From Dipteris shenzhenensis (lineage: Eukaryota > Polypodiophyta > Polypodiopsida > Gleicheniales): a stretch of 64,000 nt of DNA. How positions within the stretch are numbered: position 1 is the first letter of the stretch; each line of letters opens with the position of its first letter. Under the pieces are notes generated by a model that was given only the letters and a program-made list of their open reading frames with translations, was not told where the DNA came from and ran no database searches. Positions 46,074-57,929 of this stretch are shown in pieces. The DNA is taken from the NCBI GenBank assembly GCA_047967505.1, contig CM106540.1; one strand, given 5' to 3'. Both the position numbers and the translations under genes were made by a program.

Positions 46074-46360
46074 GTAGCGCATAAGTTTAGGTAAAGGATT
46101 GAGGGGAGCATAACTAATTAATTGATTTTTTTGAGAGTTGTCTTGAATAGGTGTCCCATCATATGAAGAATGGGAAATCCCTATTAATCAGTCGTGGAGA
46201 AAGGAAGAGGGCAAGGCCATGATTAAACTAAGGTATAAAGGGGGACAAATAAATTAAGGAATAATGAAAGGAGGAGGGATGTGAGATTGGGGAGGGGGAA
46301 GGGACCACGCATTAAAGGCGAAAGGACATCTCAAAGGGGGAGGGGGGGCGGGATGAGGGA
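45591..46360. repeat. purine-rich block with two (GA)n tracts
   Basis: Continuation of A/G-rich DNA with (AG)n at 45917-45949 and 46029-46069. No real coding region. Confidence 0.85.
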
Positions 46361-46470
46361 GCATTTATGGCTTAGTGGTAGGGCTCACGCATGGGAAAAA
46401 TAAGGTTTTGGGTTCGAATCTTTTCTTGAGCATTTGTGGAAGCCCCCCTTGGACATAGTCTATGCATAAA
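46361..46470 (+). mobile_element. tRNA-like sequence, probable SINE head
   Basis: TGGCTTAGTGG (46368-46378) matches the RNA polymerase III A box and GGTTCGAATCT (46411-46421) the B box, at normal tRNA spacing. The cloverleaf is poor and there is no clear acceptor stem, so a tRNA-derived SINE or tRNA relic is likelier than a tRNA gene. The 3' end is not defined. Confidence 0.5.
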
Positions 46471-46777
46471 ATAAATTAAGCCATGGAGAAATATAGGTTA
46501 ATTAATCCATATTAAGCCATAGAGAAACATAGCTTAATTAAAGCATAAATAAATAAATTAAGCCTCCATGCACCAAAACTAATTAATTAATGTCTTGAGT
46601 AGATTAAAGGATGAGTGGCTGACTAGCCACATCTTCAAAGAAACTATCAGCTTTAGAGGGTTTGTGTAAGCCACTATCCAAGGTGAACCTAAAGGATTTC
46701 AAGGAGGAAAATCCATTGATAGTGCCGAGAGTGGCAAGGGAGCAATGGAAAGTTCATGCCCCACTTGAAATGTTGGT
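46471..46777. other. unassigned AT-rich DNA
   Basis: Contains repeats of TTAAGCC/ATAGAGAAA-type words around 46475-46560. No gene recognised. Confidence 0.4.
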
Positions 46778-47340
46778 GTGTGGAGTATGAGGTTGCAGAG
46801 AATTTGGAAGGCAACTCCTTTCTTCACACTAAAACTTCTATTGTGGAGAGTTCTAGTGGAAAAGCTCCCTGTAAGGGCTAGGATTTCCAAGTGGAATTCA
46901 AAAGTAACCCCCTTATGCCCATTGCGCAATAGGTTTAAGGAAACCCATATGCATTTATTGTGGGAATGCATGACAACTCGTGATCTTTGGAGGGAAATAG
47001 CAAGCGAGCTATCTAGTATTCATGTTATATCAAACTAAAAATGGAAGATGGCATTGTTACGGGACATTGAATGATCTTATGTCTGAACTTGGCAGGTGAT
47101 AAGAGGCCTTGTGATTTTGCAGATCTAGAATTTTAGGAACAAAGAGGTTTTTAAAAGGACCCAAATTGGAAGGATGCATGTCGATGAGGTTATAGTGGAG
47201 ATTGAGAAGGCAATTCAGTTTTTTGGGCAGAGACATGAAGCTTTCAGAACCATGGGTTGTATTTGGGACTTGATGCTCATGTCTTTGTACAAGAAGGTAG
47301 TTGAATTTTCATTTTACATTTGTATTTTTCTTATTTTCCA
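46778..47340 (+). pseudogene. LINE C-terminal zinc-binding fragment (LINE-4)
   Basis: A frame reads MRLQRIWKATPFFTLKLLLW, LWRVLVEKLPVRARI and, further on, THMHLLWECMTTRDLWREI. This is the zinc-binding region after RT in L1-type LINEs, with one expected Cys of the first pair replaced (CPLR). Stops follow at 47036, and traces reach VIVEIEKAIQFFGQ near 47220. It is a 5'-truncated remnant with no tail identified. Confidence 0.75.
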
Positions 47341-47596
47341 TTTTAATACAATTTTGAAGTCCTTTTCTTGCAAAAAAGTGAATTTTTTGAACATAAGCCA
47401 TTATTATGGACATAACTAATTAATTGATGAGTAAAGGGACATATGGATAGGTTAGAATATCCATTTATGGGAAACTTTATGGTTTTCTTGGATGACTCGT
47501 TTTGGATTATTTTGGGTTCATTCAAGTTTGCTTAACATTGAGTACTTACCTAGGCTTTTTCTCTTCCTTTTCTTGATCAAAATTTAAAGTAATTAA
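47341..47596. other. unassigned
   Basis: Nothing recognised. Confidence 0.4.
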
Positions 47597-48050
47597 GACT
47601 CTCTTAGTGGGTGTGGTCAATGAGCTATGTTAATTCTTTGTCTTCATACTGTATCCTCTTTGCATAAGTACGACACAAAAGTTTTCATTTTTACCTTCTA
47701 GTACATGTGAATTTCTTCATATGTTAACATGCCAAACATTTTGAATGGTGGAGAAAATGATCAATTGCATATGGTCAAGTTTGACTATCTTTGCTATCAT
47801 TACAAACTTTTCTTCCCCCCCATTGAGACTCTCTTAGTGGGTGTGGTCTATGAGCTATGCTAATTCTTGGTCTTCATACCGTATCCTCTTTGCAGAAGGA
47901 CAACAACAAAAAATTCACTTGTACTTTGTAGTACATATGAATTCCTTCGAATGTTAACATGCTAAACATTTTGAACGGTGGAAAAAATGATCAATTGCAT
48001 ATGGTCAAGTTTGACTATCTTTGTTATCATTACAATCTTCTCTTCCCCCC
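47597..48050. repeat. tandem duplication, period about 229 bp
   Basis: GACTCTCTTAGTGGGTGTGG starts at 47597 and again at 47826. Both copies run through TCAATTGCATATGGTCAAGT to CTTCCCCCC. Confidence 0.95.
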
Positions 48051-49748
48051 TGCGGCCTGTCTAGGTCCCTCTATCTGACTCCCAGTGGTTCCCTCTATCA
48101 TCGTTGAAATACTCTTTGCATATCGGCTCCCTCCCATATAGTTCCCTTCATTTGTAGATCATCATACTTAGCTCGTCACCTTCAACTTAGCTCTTGGCCT
48201 TCGGCTCAGTCAGTTGGTCGCCAGCGCTTGTCGTGGGCAGAGTTAGTTGTCTTGCGGCGCCACCACAGTTCATCGATCAAGCAAGAAAAGTCTTACACCC
48301 ACTCCCCAAGCAAAGGATCATCTCACACCCGTAGGAGCAAATATATTATCTACAATAAGAAATCAAAGATCTCAAACTTCAGCTTGCAGCCCTTGGGAGG
48401 AAAGTGCAAGACATGGAGAGTAAGGGAAAGCAGGAAATTATTGCAAAGGTCATACAAAAATGCAATGCATCTCCATTGGCATTGACACTTGTCTCCATAG
48501 TTAGGGATATGATCACCAATCAAGTGAGCTCAATCAAGCCATTGAATGGTTGTTGATTCTAGCAAGAAAGTCAATAGAGTGGATCTCTACATGGAATTTA
48601 GAAAGTAGGAAACTAGAGCACAAAATAAGACAATCTAGTGCATTGGGGGATTAAAAGATGGCTACCTTAATGATGATGAAAAGACATAATCATATGTCTT
48701 AAGAAGGAAGTACCTTGAGTTGAGTGGGACAAAAATGATATATGCAATATCAGTCAAAATGGCACACAAGAATAGGTCTACTTAAGAGGGAAGGCAGCTC
48801 CTCTGATAAATATAGAAGCTAAAGGGTACAAAGATTTGGATATCTAAGGACCTCACTCCGACCCAACTCAAACAAAGAAACAGTGAACTCACCAAAGTAA
48901 AAGGAAGCACGCAAGGTAGGCAAATGGGCAATTTATCAAAATGGGAAAGCATTGATTAAGGACTTCAAAGTCCAAACCCAAAGACTCTCAATCTTAAAAT
49001 GATGTGACAAAGGCCACATTATGATAGTATTAGAATTTAGCTATGCCCTATAGTAATAATTCGGGAGGAGCTAGCCTTGTGCACTCCCTCGACTCGAAGC
49101 AACTATCCAACAGGAGCAACAAGTGTGAGAAGAGGTTGAAATGATGGTATCGGGCCGAGGCAGCCTAGAAGATTAGTAGATGATGGTTCATCATGGAAAA
49201 TGGAAACCGAGCACTCATCTACAAAGAGTTTGGATTTTGAGGAGATGGCCATCTCCTTAGTTGAGTATCAGAATGAACAAATTAGAGAGTTATGAGAACG
49301 TCTTTAACATAACTCAGCTATCATTCTAGAAGTATTTCATCAAGGAAGATACGTACGTGCATGTATGCAAATAGTGGTATGACCATCAAGACCAATGGTC
49401 CTCATTATGCAAGTTTTCTCAAACTTTCAAAGGAAAGGATACCATCCTTTAGATGGAGATACACCAAATCCCTAATAAGGTCCTCCCAATAGTCCACCAA
49501 ACTTCCACATATCTAGGAGGCATCCACTTCTAGAGGAGAGGCACCCACTTCTAGAGGCATCTATGGCTCTGGAGGCTATCCAGATGTAGTAAGTCACCTT
49601 TTGGTATTTGTACTTTTTCTCATAGACCTGTGAGTTATTCTGCAGACAATAGATCGTTTTTTCTTTCTTCCTTCCTTTCTTCCTCCTCTGTGATGACTCC
49701 TCCACTTTTATTTATTTTTTGGGGTATTTTGTTACTATTTTATGCATG
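48051..49748. other. unassigned DNA
   Basis: No coding region recognised. A frame at 48228-48485 (85 codons, Ser/Lys-rich) has no known motif. Confidence 0.4.
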
Positions 49749-49886
49749 AACTCTCAAAGAGCGCATATACATAATCCTAAAGTATATATTACTTGTGGAA
49801 ACTATATATTTTTAATTAACTCTCCAAGAGAGCACATAACTAGGCATGAAGTATATATTAGTTGTGGAAACTATATATTTATTATT
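49749..49886. repeat. tandem duplication, period 69 bp
   Basis: AACTCTC(A/C)AAGAG and AGTATATATTA(C/G)TTGTGG recur 69 bp apart. Confidence 0.9.
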
Positions 49887-50035
49887 AAGTTGCTGAACTT
49901 GTGTAGATCTCCTCATTTGGTTGAGGTATATCAATTGATCCATCGTTTGGAATATCATTAGTATTTTTTATGTACATTAATAGAAACTAATCTAATCTTA
50001 CTTTTTTTCTCTTTTACATTGTTAGATCAGAAGAT

Positions 50036-50038
<3 letters not shown>

Positions 50039-50074
<36 letters not shown>
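50039..50074 (+). repeat. (GA)n microsatellite
   Basis: About 18 AG units. Confidence 0.97.
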
Positions 50075-50077
<3 letters not shown>

Positions 50078-50566
50078 TGCACACACAAGATGACTAACTG
50101 CATTACAAGGAAAACTTGAATATATACAAGTTCCTCACAAGTTCACCTTTTAGGGTTAGGTTTGGGACTTGCTTCATGAACCCTATCTCTATGATGCAAG
50201 TTACACCATTCTCAACACCCATTCTTAAATTGCATTGTGTAAGCAAAGGTCCCTTTACAAAAGATATTTTGGTATTTTCTATTGCATTATGGCAATAAAA
50301 GAGAACCCTCAAAATTGATGCATAGAGTGTAGCTCGAGTGTTGTGGAAAAAATCATATCGATAGTATACTTTTAAGTGACTTCCCTCTCTTAAGTTGTGA
50401 TTTGTTGTGAAACCATGTTGATGTGAAGGAAAATTGGTCTTTTGATGAAGATGTCAGCAATTGATCGTCCTTCTCATTTGTTGATGAAATATGCATGAAA
50501 TAACGCAAGAGTTATTGTGTATGACAATTGATAAAGTTGAGAATGGTTCAAATTGAAACACTATGT

Positions 50567-50834
50567 AAGTGGACTTTCAGTCATAAATTGGTGTCATCCT
50601 TGGATCAAATATCTGCACTAGATTAAGACGATTTGGTTGACTTCTTATGAATTGATTTTGAATGTCTTTGAGACTTAAAGATGGAAATACATTTGGACTT
50701 AAGTGGAATTTCAGCCATAAATTGGTGTCATCCTTGGATCAAATATCTGCACTAGATTCAGACGATTTGGTTGACTTCTTATGAATTGAGTTTGAATGTC
50801 TTTGAGACTTAAATATGGAACTACATTTGGAACT
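50567..50834. repeat. tandem duplication, period 134 bp
   Basis: CATAAATTGGTGTCATCCTT occurs in both copies, which begin at 50567 and 50701 and differ at only a few positions. Confidence 0.95.
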
Positions 50835-51995
50835 ACATCCATGAAAAATCTCTTGACTTGATCGAGTTAATGTCACATAACATTCATGTGATTTGATCTC
50901 ACATAAGGGTGTTAACATAGAAATAGTATACACTATCTAATGAATTGTCCATAAAGAGCAAGCACTTGATAAAGAAAATGAGTTGCAAAATTTAATGTAC
51001 AAACTTGAAAAGATTTGGATGTGTTAAAGAGACTATTGTAGATTGCTGATGTTTGATGTGTTGTGAATGAAACTACACAACTTTTGAGATAATGGACTAA
51101 AGAGAGGTCTTTAAACATGTAGTTAAAGTTTGATTTGTGGCATACTTTGGTTGATGTAAAATCCACTACAAGAGGTGTATCTTGATGATGAAAACTAATG
51201 TCCATTTGTTGCAAATTACATTGATATTCTACACATAAAGTGACATAAATTTCCACAGCTTAAAGGTAAATTGGTATGACCCGATGAAAATATTTGATAA
51301 TAGGATGAAAAGGTGCCATGATTGGCTTCTAGATTTGGATCACCTTGAAATAGTGGATTAGTAAAGACTTGATATGTGAATTCTCATAGTTTGAAGCTAG
51401 CTTTGCTACAATGTTACATATTTGGATAACTTTTCATTGACTGGATCGTGATCTCTAGTAGGATCCAATCAAAGAGATGTCTTGACATTGAGTGTCCTAG
51501 ATTGCATCTTGTATCTCTAGTAGGATCCAATGGAACAGCTCAAGGAAAGATGTCTTGACATATGGAAAGACTTGAAGATTGATATAATTTGCATGAACTT
51601 ATGTCAGATCATGTTGTCAAGTGCTTAAAAAGTGTGATATCATGTGAATTCTCTTTGCATCATGTTGATCACTGCCTTTGGCTGAAGCTGATGATGGATA
51701 GAAGTTCAAAAATTCATCTGTATTATCATCAATGAAATGAAATGATGTATATTAACTATGGCATGTGATAACACAACTGTGGTCAATTAGAATAATCAAG
51801 TCTATTGTCTCAAAGCTTGATTGCTTTGTCATTTGTTCTAAAGGTTGTTGTTGAAGTTAAAATGATTAAATTCTTTCAAATTGGCTAAGAAGATTGTGCT
51901 TCTACAATTATTGAATGGTATTGATTTTCTTTGATGAGAATTTGCAAAGGTCTTATGAATTGAAATCGTTGAGAATTTTCACGATTGAAAAACAT
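50835..51995. other. unassigned AT-rich DNA
   Basis: No gene recognised. A short duplicated phrase CTCTAGTAGGATCCAAT occurs twice (about 51451 and 51512). Confidence 0.4.
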
Positions 51996-52370
51996 GGGTA
52001 TGATACTTTGCTTCAAACTTAAAATGAGTAGGTTTAAGTCCTATCCAAGGTATGATTGCCATCAGGTTTCATTTGCATGGTTGAGAATGCATATTTCCTT
52101 GTTTTCAACCACGCATCATGCATGCGTGTTGAAAAATATGGATCGGTGTGCTTTTGGCCTCTGTGCATGGATTCGATGGGTATGATACTTTGCACAAACT
52201 TGAAACTAAGTAGGTTTAAGGACTATGCAAAGCATCATACCCATCGGGGATCATTTGCATGGTTGGGAATGCATATTTCAATGTTATCAACCTACACATG
52301 TCTTAGTGCATGCTTGCAGGATTTTCCTTGAAAAGTGCATGTGAAGAATCTCTTTATGCCTCAAGATTTG
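51996..52370. repeat. tandem duplication, period 182 bp
   Basis: GGGTATGATACTTTGC begins both units (51996, 52178). Each continues through TTTGCATGGTTG(A/G)GAATGCA. Confidence 0.9.
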
Positions 52371-53150
52371 GCACAATGTTTTCTCTCATTTTGTCCTAGA
52401 GTTACACCAAATATTGTCCCATTACAAGACATGGAGTCTTCGATTTTTTCTTACCCTACCAAAAATCCATCAGTGCTCGTGTGGTTAAAAAAATCATGGA
52501 CACACCAGAAGAGGGTCTTGAGCTACTTCAAATGCAAAAAAACCTCGCATGAATAATTTTACCATCATGATTTTTAGGGCTACAGATTTTGGTCTGACTT
52601 TTGATCACCAATGCCCCACTTCCCTATGCAATACCAACATTGGTAGACCCCCCACATGTCACACTACATGCCCAAGGGGGCATAATAAAAAGATGCATGT
52701 GCAAGTATATTTACGAGATGAGATTTGGCATGCTGTTTAGACCCATAGTGACCCAGAGACACACCAATTCTTGTCCCATTACAAGACATGGAGAATTGGA
52801 AATGGCCTTACCTTAGTGAAAATTCCTTTAAAATTCATGATTGATGTGAGCAATAAAAAGAAGCACGTGCATCCTAAAAAAGGTATTGCGCTACTCCAAA
52901 TGCAAAAAGACCTAGCATGAATCATTTTCCCATCATAATGTGTAATCCTACCATTTTTGGCCTCGTTTTGACCAGCAATGCCCCACTTTCCCATGCGATA
53001 CCCTCATTGGTAGACCCCCAAATGTCACGTTGCATGCCGAAAGGGACATAATAAAAGGGTGCACGTGTATAGGACAAGATTTGGCATGGTGGTGGGCCCC
53101 ATAGTGAATTAAACACACACCAAGTCCTATACCATTACAAGACACGGACC
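52371..53150. repeat. imperfect triplicated unit, about 350-367 bp
   Basis: CATTACAAGACA(T/C)GGA recurs near 52420, 52778 and 53130. AATGCCCCACTT recurs near 52610 and 52977, followed in both by TTGGTAGACCCCC and further shared words. This is an ordered, diverged tandem array. Confidence 0.85.
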
Positions 53151-53943
53151 TACACATGTTATTCAAATGATAATCAGTTCATGCTTCTCATGTGCTAGAA
53201 TTGCACAACCCAATACATGCCATCCGTTTTGCAACTTTATCATCACATGTTAGTGATAGATAAATTTATTTCCCCAAAATTCATATACAAATTGGTAAAA
53301 ATTTGATAGCATAGATATTTTTATTGCTATTATTCCATGCATAGTGTTATCAACAAAAAGAGTGATAGGTATATCAATGAAACATCGCTAATCTCACTGT
53401 TGATTTCATAGTCATCCACCTCTTGCCCTTCGTCATACTTCCATGGAAAGGAATAAACAAACCATCAAGGAGACTAGGAGGACATGCAAATAGATAAAAG
53501 GAGAGATCCATAGGAGAAGGCAGCAACTAGAAGAACACACTACAGAGTAGTAAAAGTAAGAAAAAGGGTAAGGACATAGAGGTCAAATCACAAGAAAACT
53601 GCGATAATATATTGGAAACTTTAGATAAGAAATTAGATTTTCTTTTGAGCGAAAGGGATTGTGGGGTAGGAGGATGATGAAGAAATGGAGCAATGGAAAT
53701 AGGAACAAGAAAGAAAACACATGCAAAGAGTGAGCAAATGAAGAACCTCAAACCCCAGGCACGGCAACATCCATGGCCATCACATGTCAATGGCATTCTC
53801 CATGGGATGCTTGTGGTGGGAGGAAAGCGACTCTTGATTAAGCCCCACAAGCAAGTCCAAGTCAGTAGTCCATAGTAGGTCCAAGCTAGCACCCCACATG
53901 ATCAAGTCAAAGTGAAAGGAAGAACAAGAGAAAGAAAGAGTGA
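53151..53943. other. unassigned DNA
   Basis: No gene recognised. Confidence 0.4.
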
Positions 53944-54339
53944 GGCGGTCGCCTTGGTAGTGGTGGTGGTGGTTTTGGTGGTGGCACAAGTGGCAATTGT
54001 AGAAGAAATTATCGAATGAAACTAGGGAGGAGGGCACTCTTAGAAATCAAGGGGTATCAAAAGAGTGTCGAATTGCTTATGTCAAGAGCTCCTTTTTCCC
54101 ATGTGGTGAATGAGAATTTGCATGAGTACATGGATGATGCAAGAATCCAAATTGTTTCCTTGGTGGCATTGCAAGAGGCTACAAAAGTGCGATTGATCAC
54201 TATTATGGAAGATGCAAATTTGTGTTGTATACATGCAAAGAGGATGAGCATTATGGACAAGGATATAGCTCTTTCTATTCGAGTCAAAGGTGATCCATCG
54301 TTGAGAAATCTTGAGTTGTATATGCACTATCTATTATGA
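53944..54339 (+). pseudogene. divergent histone H3-like reading frame
   Basis: From ATG 54016 a 107-codon frame contains LEIKGYQKSVELLMSRAPF, VSLVALQEATKVRLITIMED and ANLCCIHAKRMSIMDKDIAL. These align in order and without gaps to the H3 histone fold ([42 protein letters not shown]). Upstream the open frame (from 53944) adds a Gly-rich stretch rather than the normal Lys-rich H3 tail. Loop 1 has the canonical H3 length, not the longer one typical of CENH3, although RAPF also occurs in CENH3. After the fold, the usual short RRIRGERA end is replaced by a longer unrelated tail and a stop at 54337-54339. Divergence suggests a pseudogene or a fast-evolving variant. Confidence 0.75.
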
Positions 54340-54421
54340 ATGATAATACCAAATTTTTGATAATACCAAAAATCTTGAGTTGTATATACACTATGTATTA
54401 TGAATGATAATACCAAATTTT
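54307..54421. repeat. tandem duplication, period 63 bp
   Basis: AATCTTGAGTTGTATAT occurs at 54307 and 54370. The first copy supplies the tail and stop of the H3-like frame. Confidence 0.9.
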
Positions 54422-57222
54422 TGAAAGCAACGAAAATTGTTTTTGTTAAAGATCTATCAAAAGCAATTGAAACGATTTCTATCCAATCTTTTATACAAAT
54501 TTTCTCAATCAAGATATATATTTTTAAAGTTAAGATATAAATGGCCACTGGAACACTCTTGTAATTTGTAGTGTATACCTTTTGTGACCGACTGCAACCC
54601 TAAAGGGAGGGAGAAAAAGGGGCGGATTGGCATGCCCAAGGGCTAGACAGGGTCCTTGGTGTGAGGCACTTATAATGTCCCTATTAATGGCTCTTGTGAT
54701 GACCAAGTGGAATCCAAGAGGTCAAGGAAAACAGAAGTTCCCATTGGGCCCATGGGCATGCCAGTCCACCCATTCCACCCCCCCCTAACATTTGGGATTC
54801 CACTTGGTTCCATTAGGATTTCCAAGGGCCATTGACATTACAAACGCCATTGCAAGGGTATTTCTAGCAGCATTTTGTATATGTTCTAGTTGAAAGTTAG
54901 TCTACTCCATATTTACTTGCAAGTGGTGGTCATTTTGTCTGTATGATGTTTAGATGGGTGCTTTTCTAATTGTCATCCTTTTTCATGGTTAGGCAATCAT
55001 TGCTATGTTGAGCCTTTTACAACATCAAACCATCACATGAATTAACATCACAACTATCTAAAATGTTAAATTTTATAGAATGAGAAAGGAAGATTGATAT
55101 TTTCAAGAATGCAAACAATGTAGCAAAGAAAGATTTTGTATTCACAAAGATGAAGGTATACAACTCTATAAAATTTTAAATTATTTGTAACACACATGTA
55201 CTCAAATGTATACTGCAGTATACAATTGTATCCATACAAGTATATCAAGTAGATTCAATCCTAGCCTTCTTTTTTTTTTCCTTCTAGCCTATTTGAATTG
55301 GAACCCATCTTTGAGCTAGTAAGATCATTTGAATTGCAAGCTTTGAGTGAGTAGTGGAGCATTCAACACGTCAATTACTGCACCAACTCCTACAAATGCC
55401 AAGATTCTTCAAGAGAGCTTTTGCCCAAAACATCAGAGGGCTATACTCAATGCACCAAAATTGTTTTTTGTACATGAGATAATGATGCAAAGGATGTATT
55501 TAGATAGATCCGTACACTTTATTACTTCATCTTTTCCATGGGGTGCAAACTTGGCATGCATGCACATAATTGTGTGCCTTTCAAAAAGCCCGATGTAGTT
55601 TCAACCTCAATTGTAGCCTGAGAAATCCAAAAAAACATATTGGTTAGAACATTTTTAACTATGAATTCAAATTGAAAAACTAAAAACATACACCTCTTTA
55701 TACGTACTAGTAGTTCTGCATCTGCTTCCTCAAGACCTTTCCTATGAAGGTCGATGGAACTCTTGGTCTGATCAACTGTCAAAGGTCTACCAAACAAACA
55801 AGACTATCCATATTATTCCCCTCAATTTTGTTTGAAACTTACCTTTTATCCACCACTACAGCTTGGGCTTGTAGATATTCTTCTTCCATGACAAAGATTT
55901 GTTCTACATGCATCATCTCTTCTCAAGTTACATAGATTGCACCCTCCAAAGATGGCATCTTTTCTAGATCTATGCTACATGTTTGTCCTTCATCTACAAT
56001 GCCTAGGTCAATGCTTGATTCCCCACAATACAATGTGGGCAGTGCCTCATCTTCACGGAACCCTGTCAAAATTTGTATATATTCCAAAATAAAGTATATT
56101 CTTCATCATCGAGGACAATAATAGGCAGAGACTGCAAGATGAATTCATCCAATACAAGCTCCCCTTATTCTTGATCCTCAACATCAGTGGTGGTTAATAC
56201 CTCTTCAATTTCCCAAGCATTGTCTAGTTTTGTGGTGGTTGCTATTGATAGACAACCATCTCCAATCTTGTCGATGGCTCTACCCTCTCTTCCTCCCTTT
56301 TCAAGCCTTGGACACAACCATCTCTACAACAATCAATGGCCCTACCTTCTCTTCATCCCTTTTATGGCCTTCCACCCCTAGCTCCGATGTGGTCGTTGTT
56401 GTTGAACCGATTCTTTGTACATTTGGATGGTCAACCTTTCCTTCAGGTTGACATCCATGATCTCTTTGACATTAGGAGCTTCTTTAACTAATAAGAGTGT
56501 TGGTGTGCCTTGCATAAATTGTGTAATATAGGAGACCCCGATCTCCAGTAAAACAAGAGACAATAGGCCATCTATCACAACAAGTATTGTTTGCCATAGT
56601 CTCGCAAATAGAGCCCTTGTAACTCTATGTCTAAGAATTGCAAAAAAAAAAAATCATACACATATTTGCAAAACCTCTTCATCCTATGTTTGAATGATGG
56701 ATCTTTGCAGAGCGACACTCAAACATCATGCCACAAGGCACGCATGCACCTCCCTCAATGCCAATTCAAACAGTGTATGGCCGGATGGTTTCTTGCATGA
56801 ATTGGATCACATCATTAAAAATGTGGTGGTGCTTTAGGATGGTCTACTCTACATTGAGATGGTGATTTAAAAAATTGTAGAGTTCATCCTCCCTATTCAC
56901 ATAGGGAATAGTAGCTATGAAGTAGTGGAAGGCAAGGTGTGGGGTGGCCATGAGCAGTGTGAGGATGTGAGGAAAAATAGTAAGTGAGAAGAGCATAACA
57001 AACGTATTGCACCTTATAAAGTCCCACCTTTTATAAAGTCCAAGTTATTAAAAATTAAACAAAGGTACTATTAAAACATATAGAACACATGAGTAAAATT
57101 AGATGGATCAAAATATTGACATTTTTCTTGAGAAAAAAATATCAAAATGTCCACATATTTGATCCAAATGTAGATAGTAATTTCACATGGAATTTTCCAA
57201 CGATTGAGATTTCCAAATTAGA
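54422..57222. other. unassigned DNA
   Basis: About 2.8 kb with no family recognised. Short frames at 55347-55598 (83 codons), 55522-55797 (minus) and 56187-56451 show no known motif. An A12 run sits at about 56641-56653. Confidence 0.4.
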
Positions 57223-57237
57223 GTGAAAGTCTTGGAA

Positions 57238-57672
57238 ATGGCCCATGTTGATGCTATTGAGCAATTTAAGCAGCTTCAAGAGATGTTAAGGGAACCAGAT
57301 GAAATTGTTACATGGAGTGAGCAAAGAGTGGAGGAGATGGAGAACATACGCAGCCTTCGGATCAGGGAGGAAGGAATCAAGAAGCAACTTCTTCATGTAA
57401 AGAGGCAAACTATGGTATTGACGGCCGCAATAGTTAAATTGGATGCCTATCCTATTATGCATCAGGGTCCGAAATGCATGTTCTGCCATACCCCCATCAT
57501 AGATGACTACATGATCCAATGGCCTACGTGCTACCACCCTATGCATGTTTTTTGCTTTGGGGTGTTTGTGCATGCAAGGTCACTATGTAAAGAATGTCAT
57601 TTGCCATTTCCTAGGTCATGGATAGATCAAATGTGCCTACCTGCTATAGCTATATATACAACGAGAAAGTAG
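57238..57672 (+). CDS. small RING-H2-like zinc-finger reading frame
   Basis: ATG 57238 to TAG 57670-57672 gives 144 residues; the frame is open slightly further upstream, so this could be the last exon of a longer gene. A Glu/Lys/Arg-rich probable coiled coil (about residues 18-58) precedes a cysteine-rich domain. It reads KCMFCHTPIIDD...TCYHPMHVFCF...SLCKECHLPF, i.e. C-x2-C-x14-C-x-H-x2-H-x2-C-x10-C-x2-C, a C3H2C3 RING arrangement with all eight zinc ligands present. RING-H2 proteins are usually E3 ubiquitin ligases, but no family beyond the finger is recognised. It stands alone among repeats, so it may be a gene fragment. The frame continues in another phase past 57672 without known domains. 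Confidence 0.5.
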   Translation: MAHVDAIEQFKQLQEMLREPDEIVTWSEQRVEEMENIRSLRIREEGIKKQLLHVKRQTMVLTAAIVKLDAYPIMHQGPKCMFCHTPIIDDYMIQWPTCYHPMHVFCFGVFVHARSLCKECHLPFPRSWIDQMCLPAIAIYTTRK

Positions 57673-57929
57673 ATGCTATAACTTATTTTGCCATTTGGGG
57701 AAATTTTGCAAAAGACAAGGAGCTTGAGTTGAAAAAGCCCAAGTCTGAGCCTGACTGCAAAGAAAAGGAGCCTGAAGGGAGGAACCATCCCCCTTCTTTC
57801 CATTGGTAAATATCTTTGCAATTTTTAAGTGGGGCACTTTCTTAACCACTCATCACTGAGGTTTTTGCATCAATTTGTTGCACCCAGAAAAGGAGAATAT
57901 CTTATAAAGGGTTAGATTTTGCCGTATTA

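Noticed and set aside
46361-46440. Functional tRNA gene
   Set aside because: A and B boxes are present but no proper acceptor or anticodon stems could be drawn.
47597-53150. CRISPR-like array
   Set aside because: The repeats are long tandem duplications without short repeats and unique spacers, and the genome is eukaryotic.
53944-54339. Centromeric histone CENH3 gene
   Set aside because: Loop 1 is of canonical H3 length and the ends are degenerate. The RAPF motif alone is not enough.
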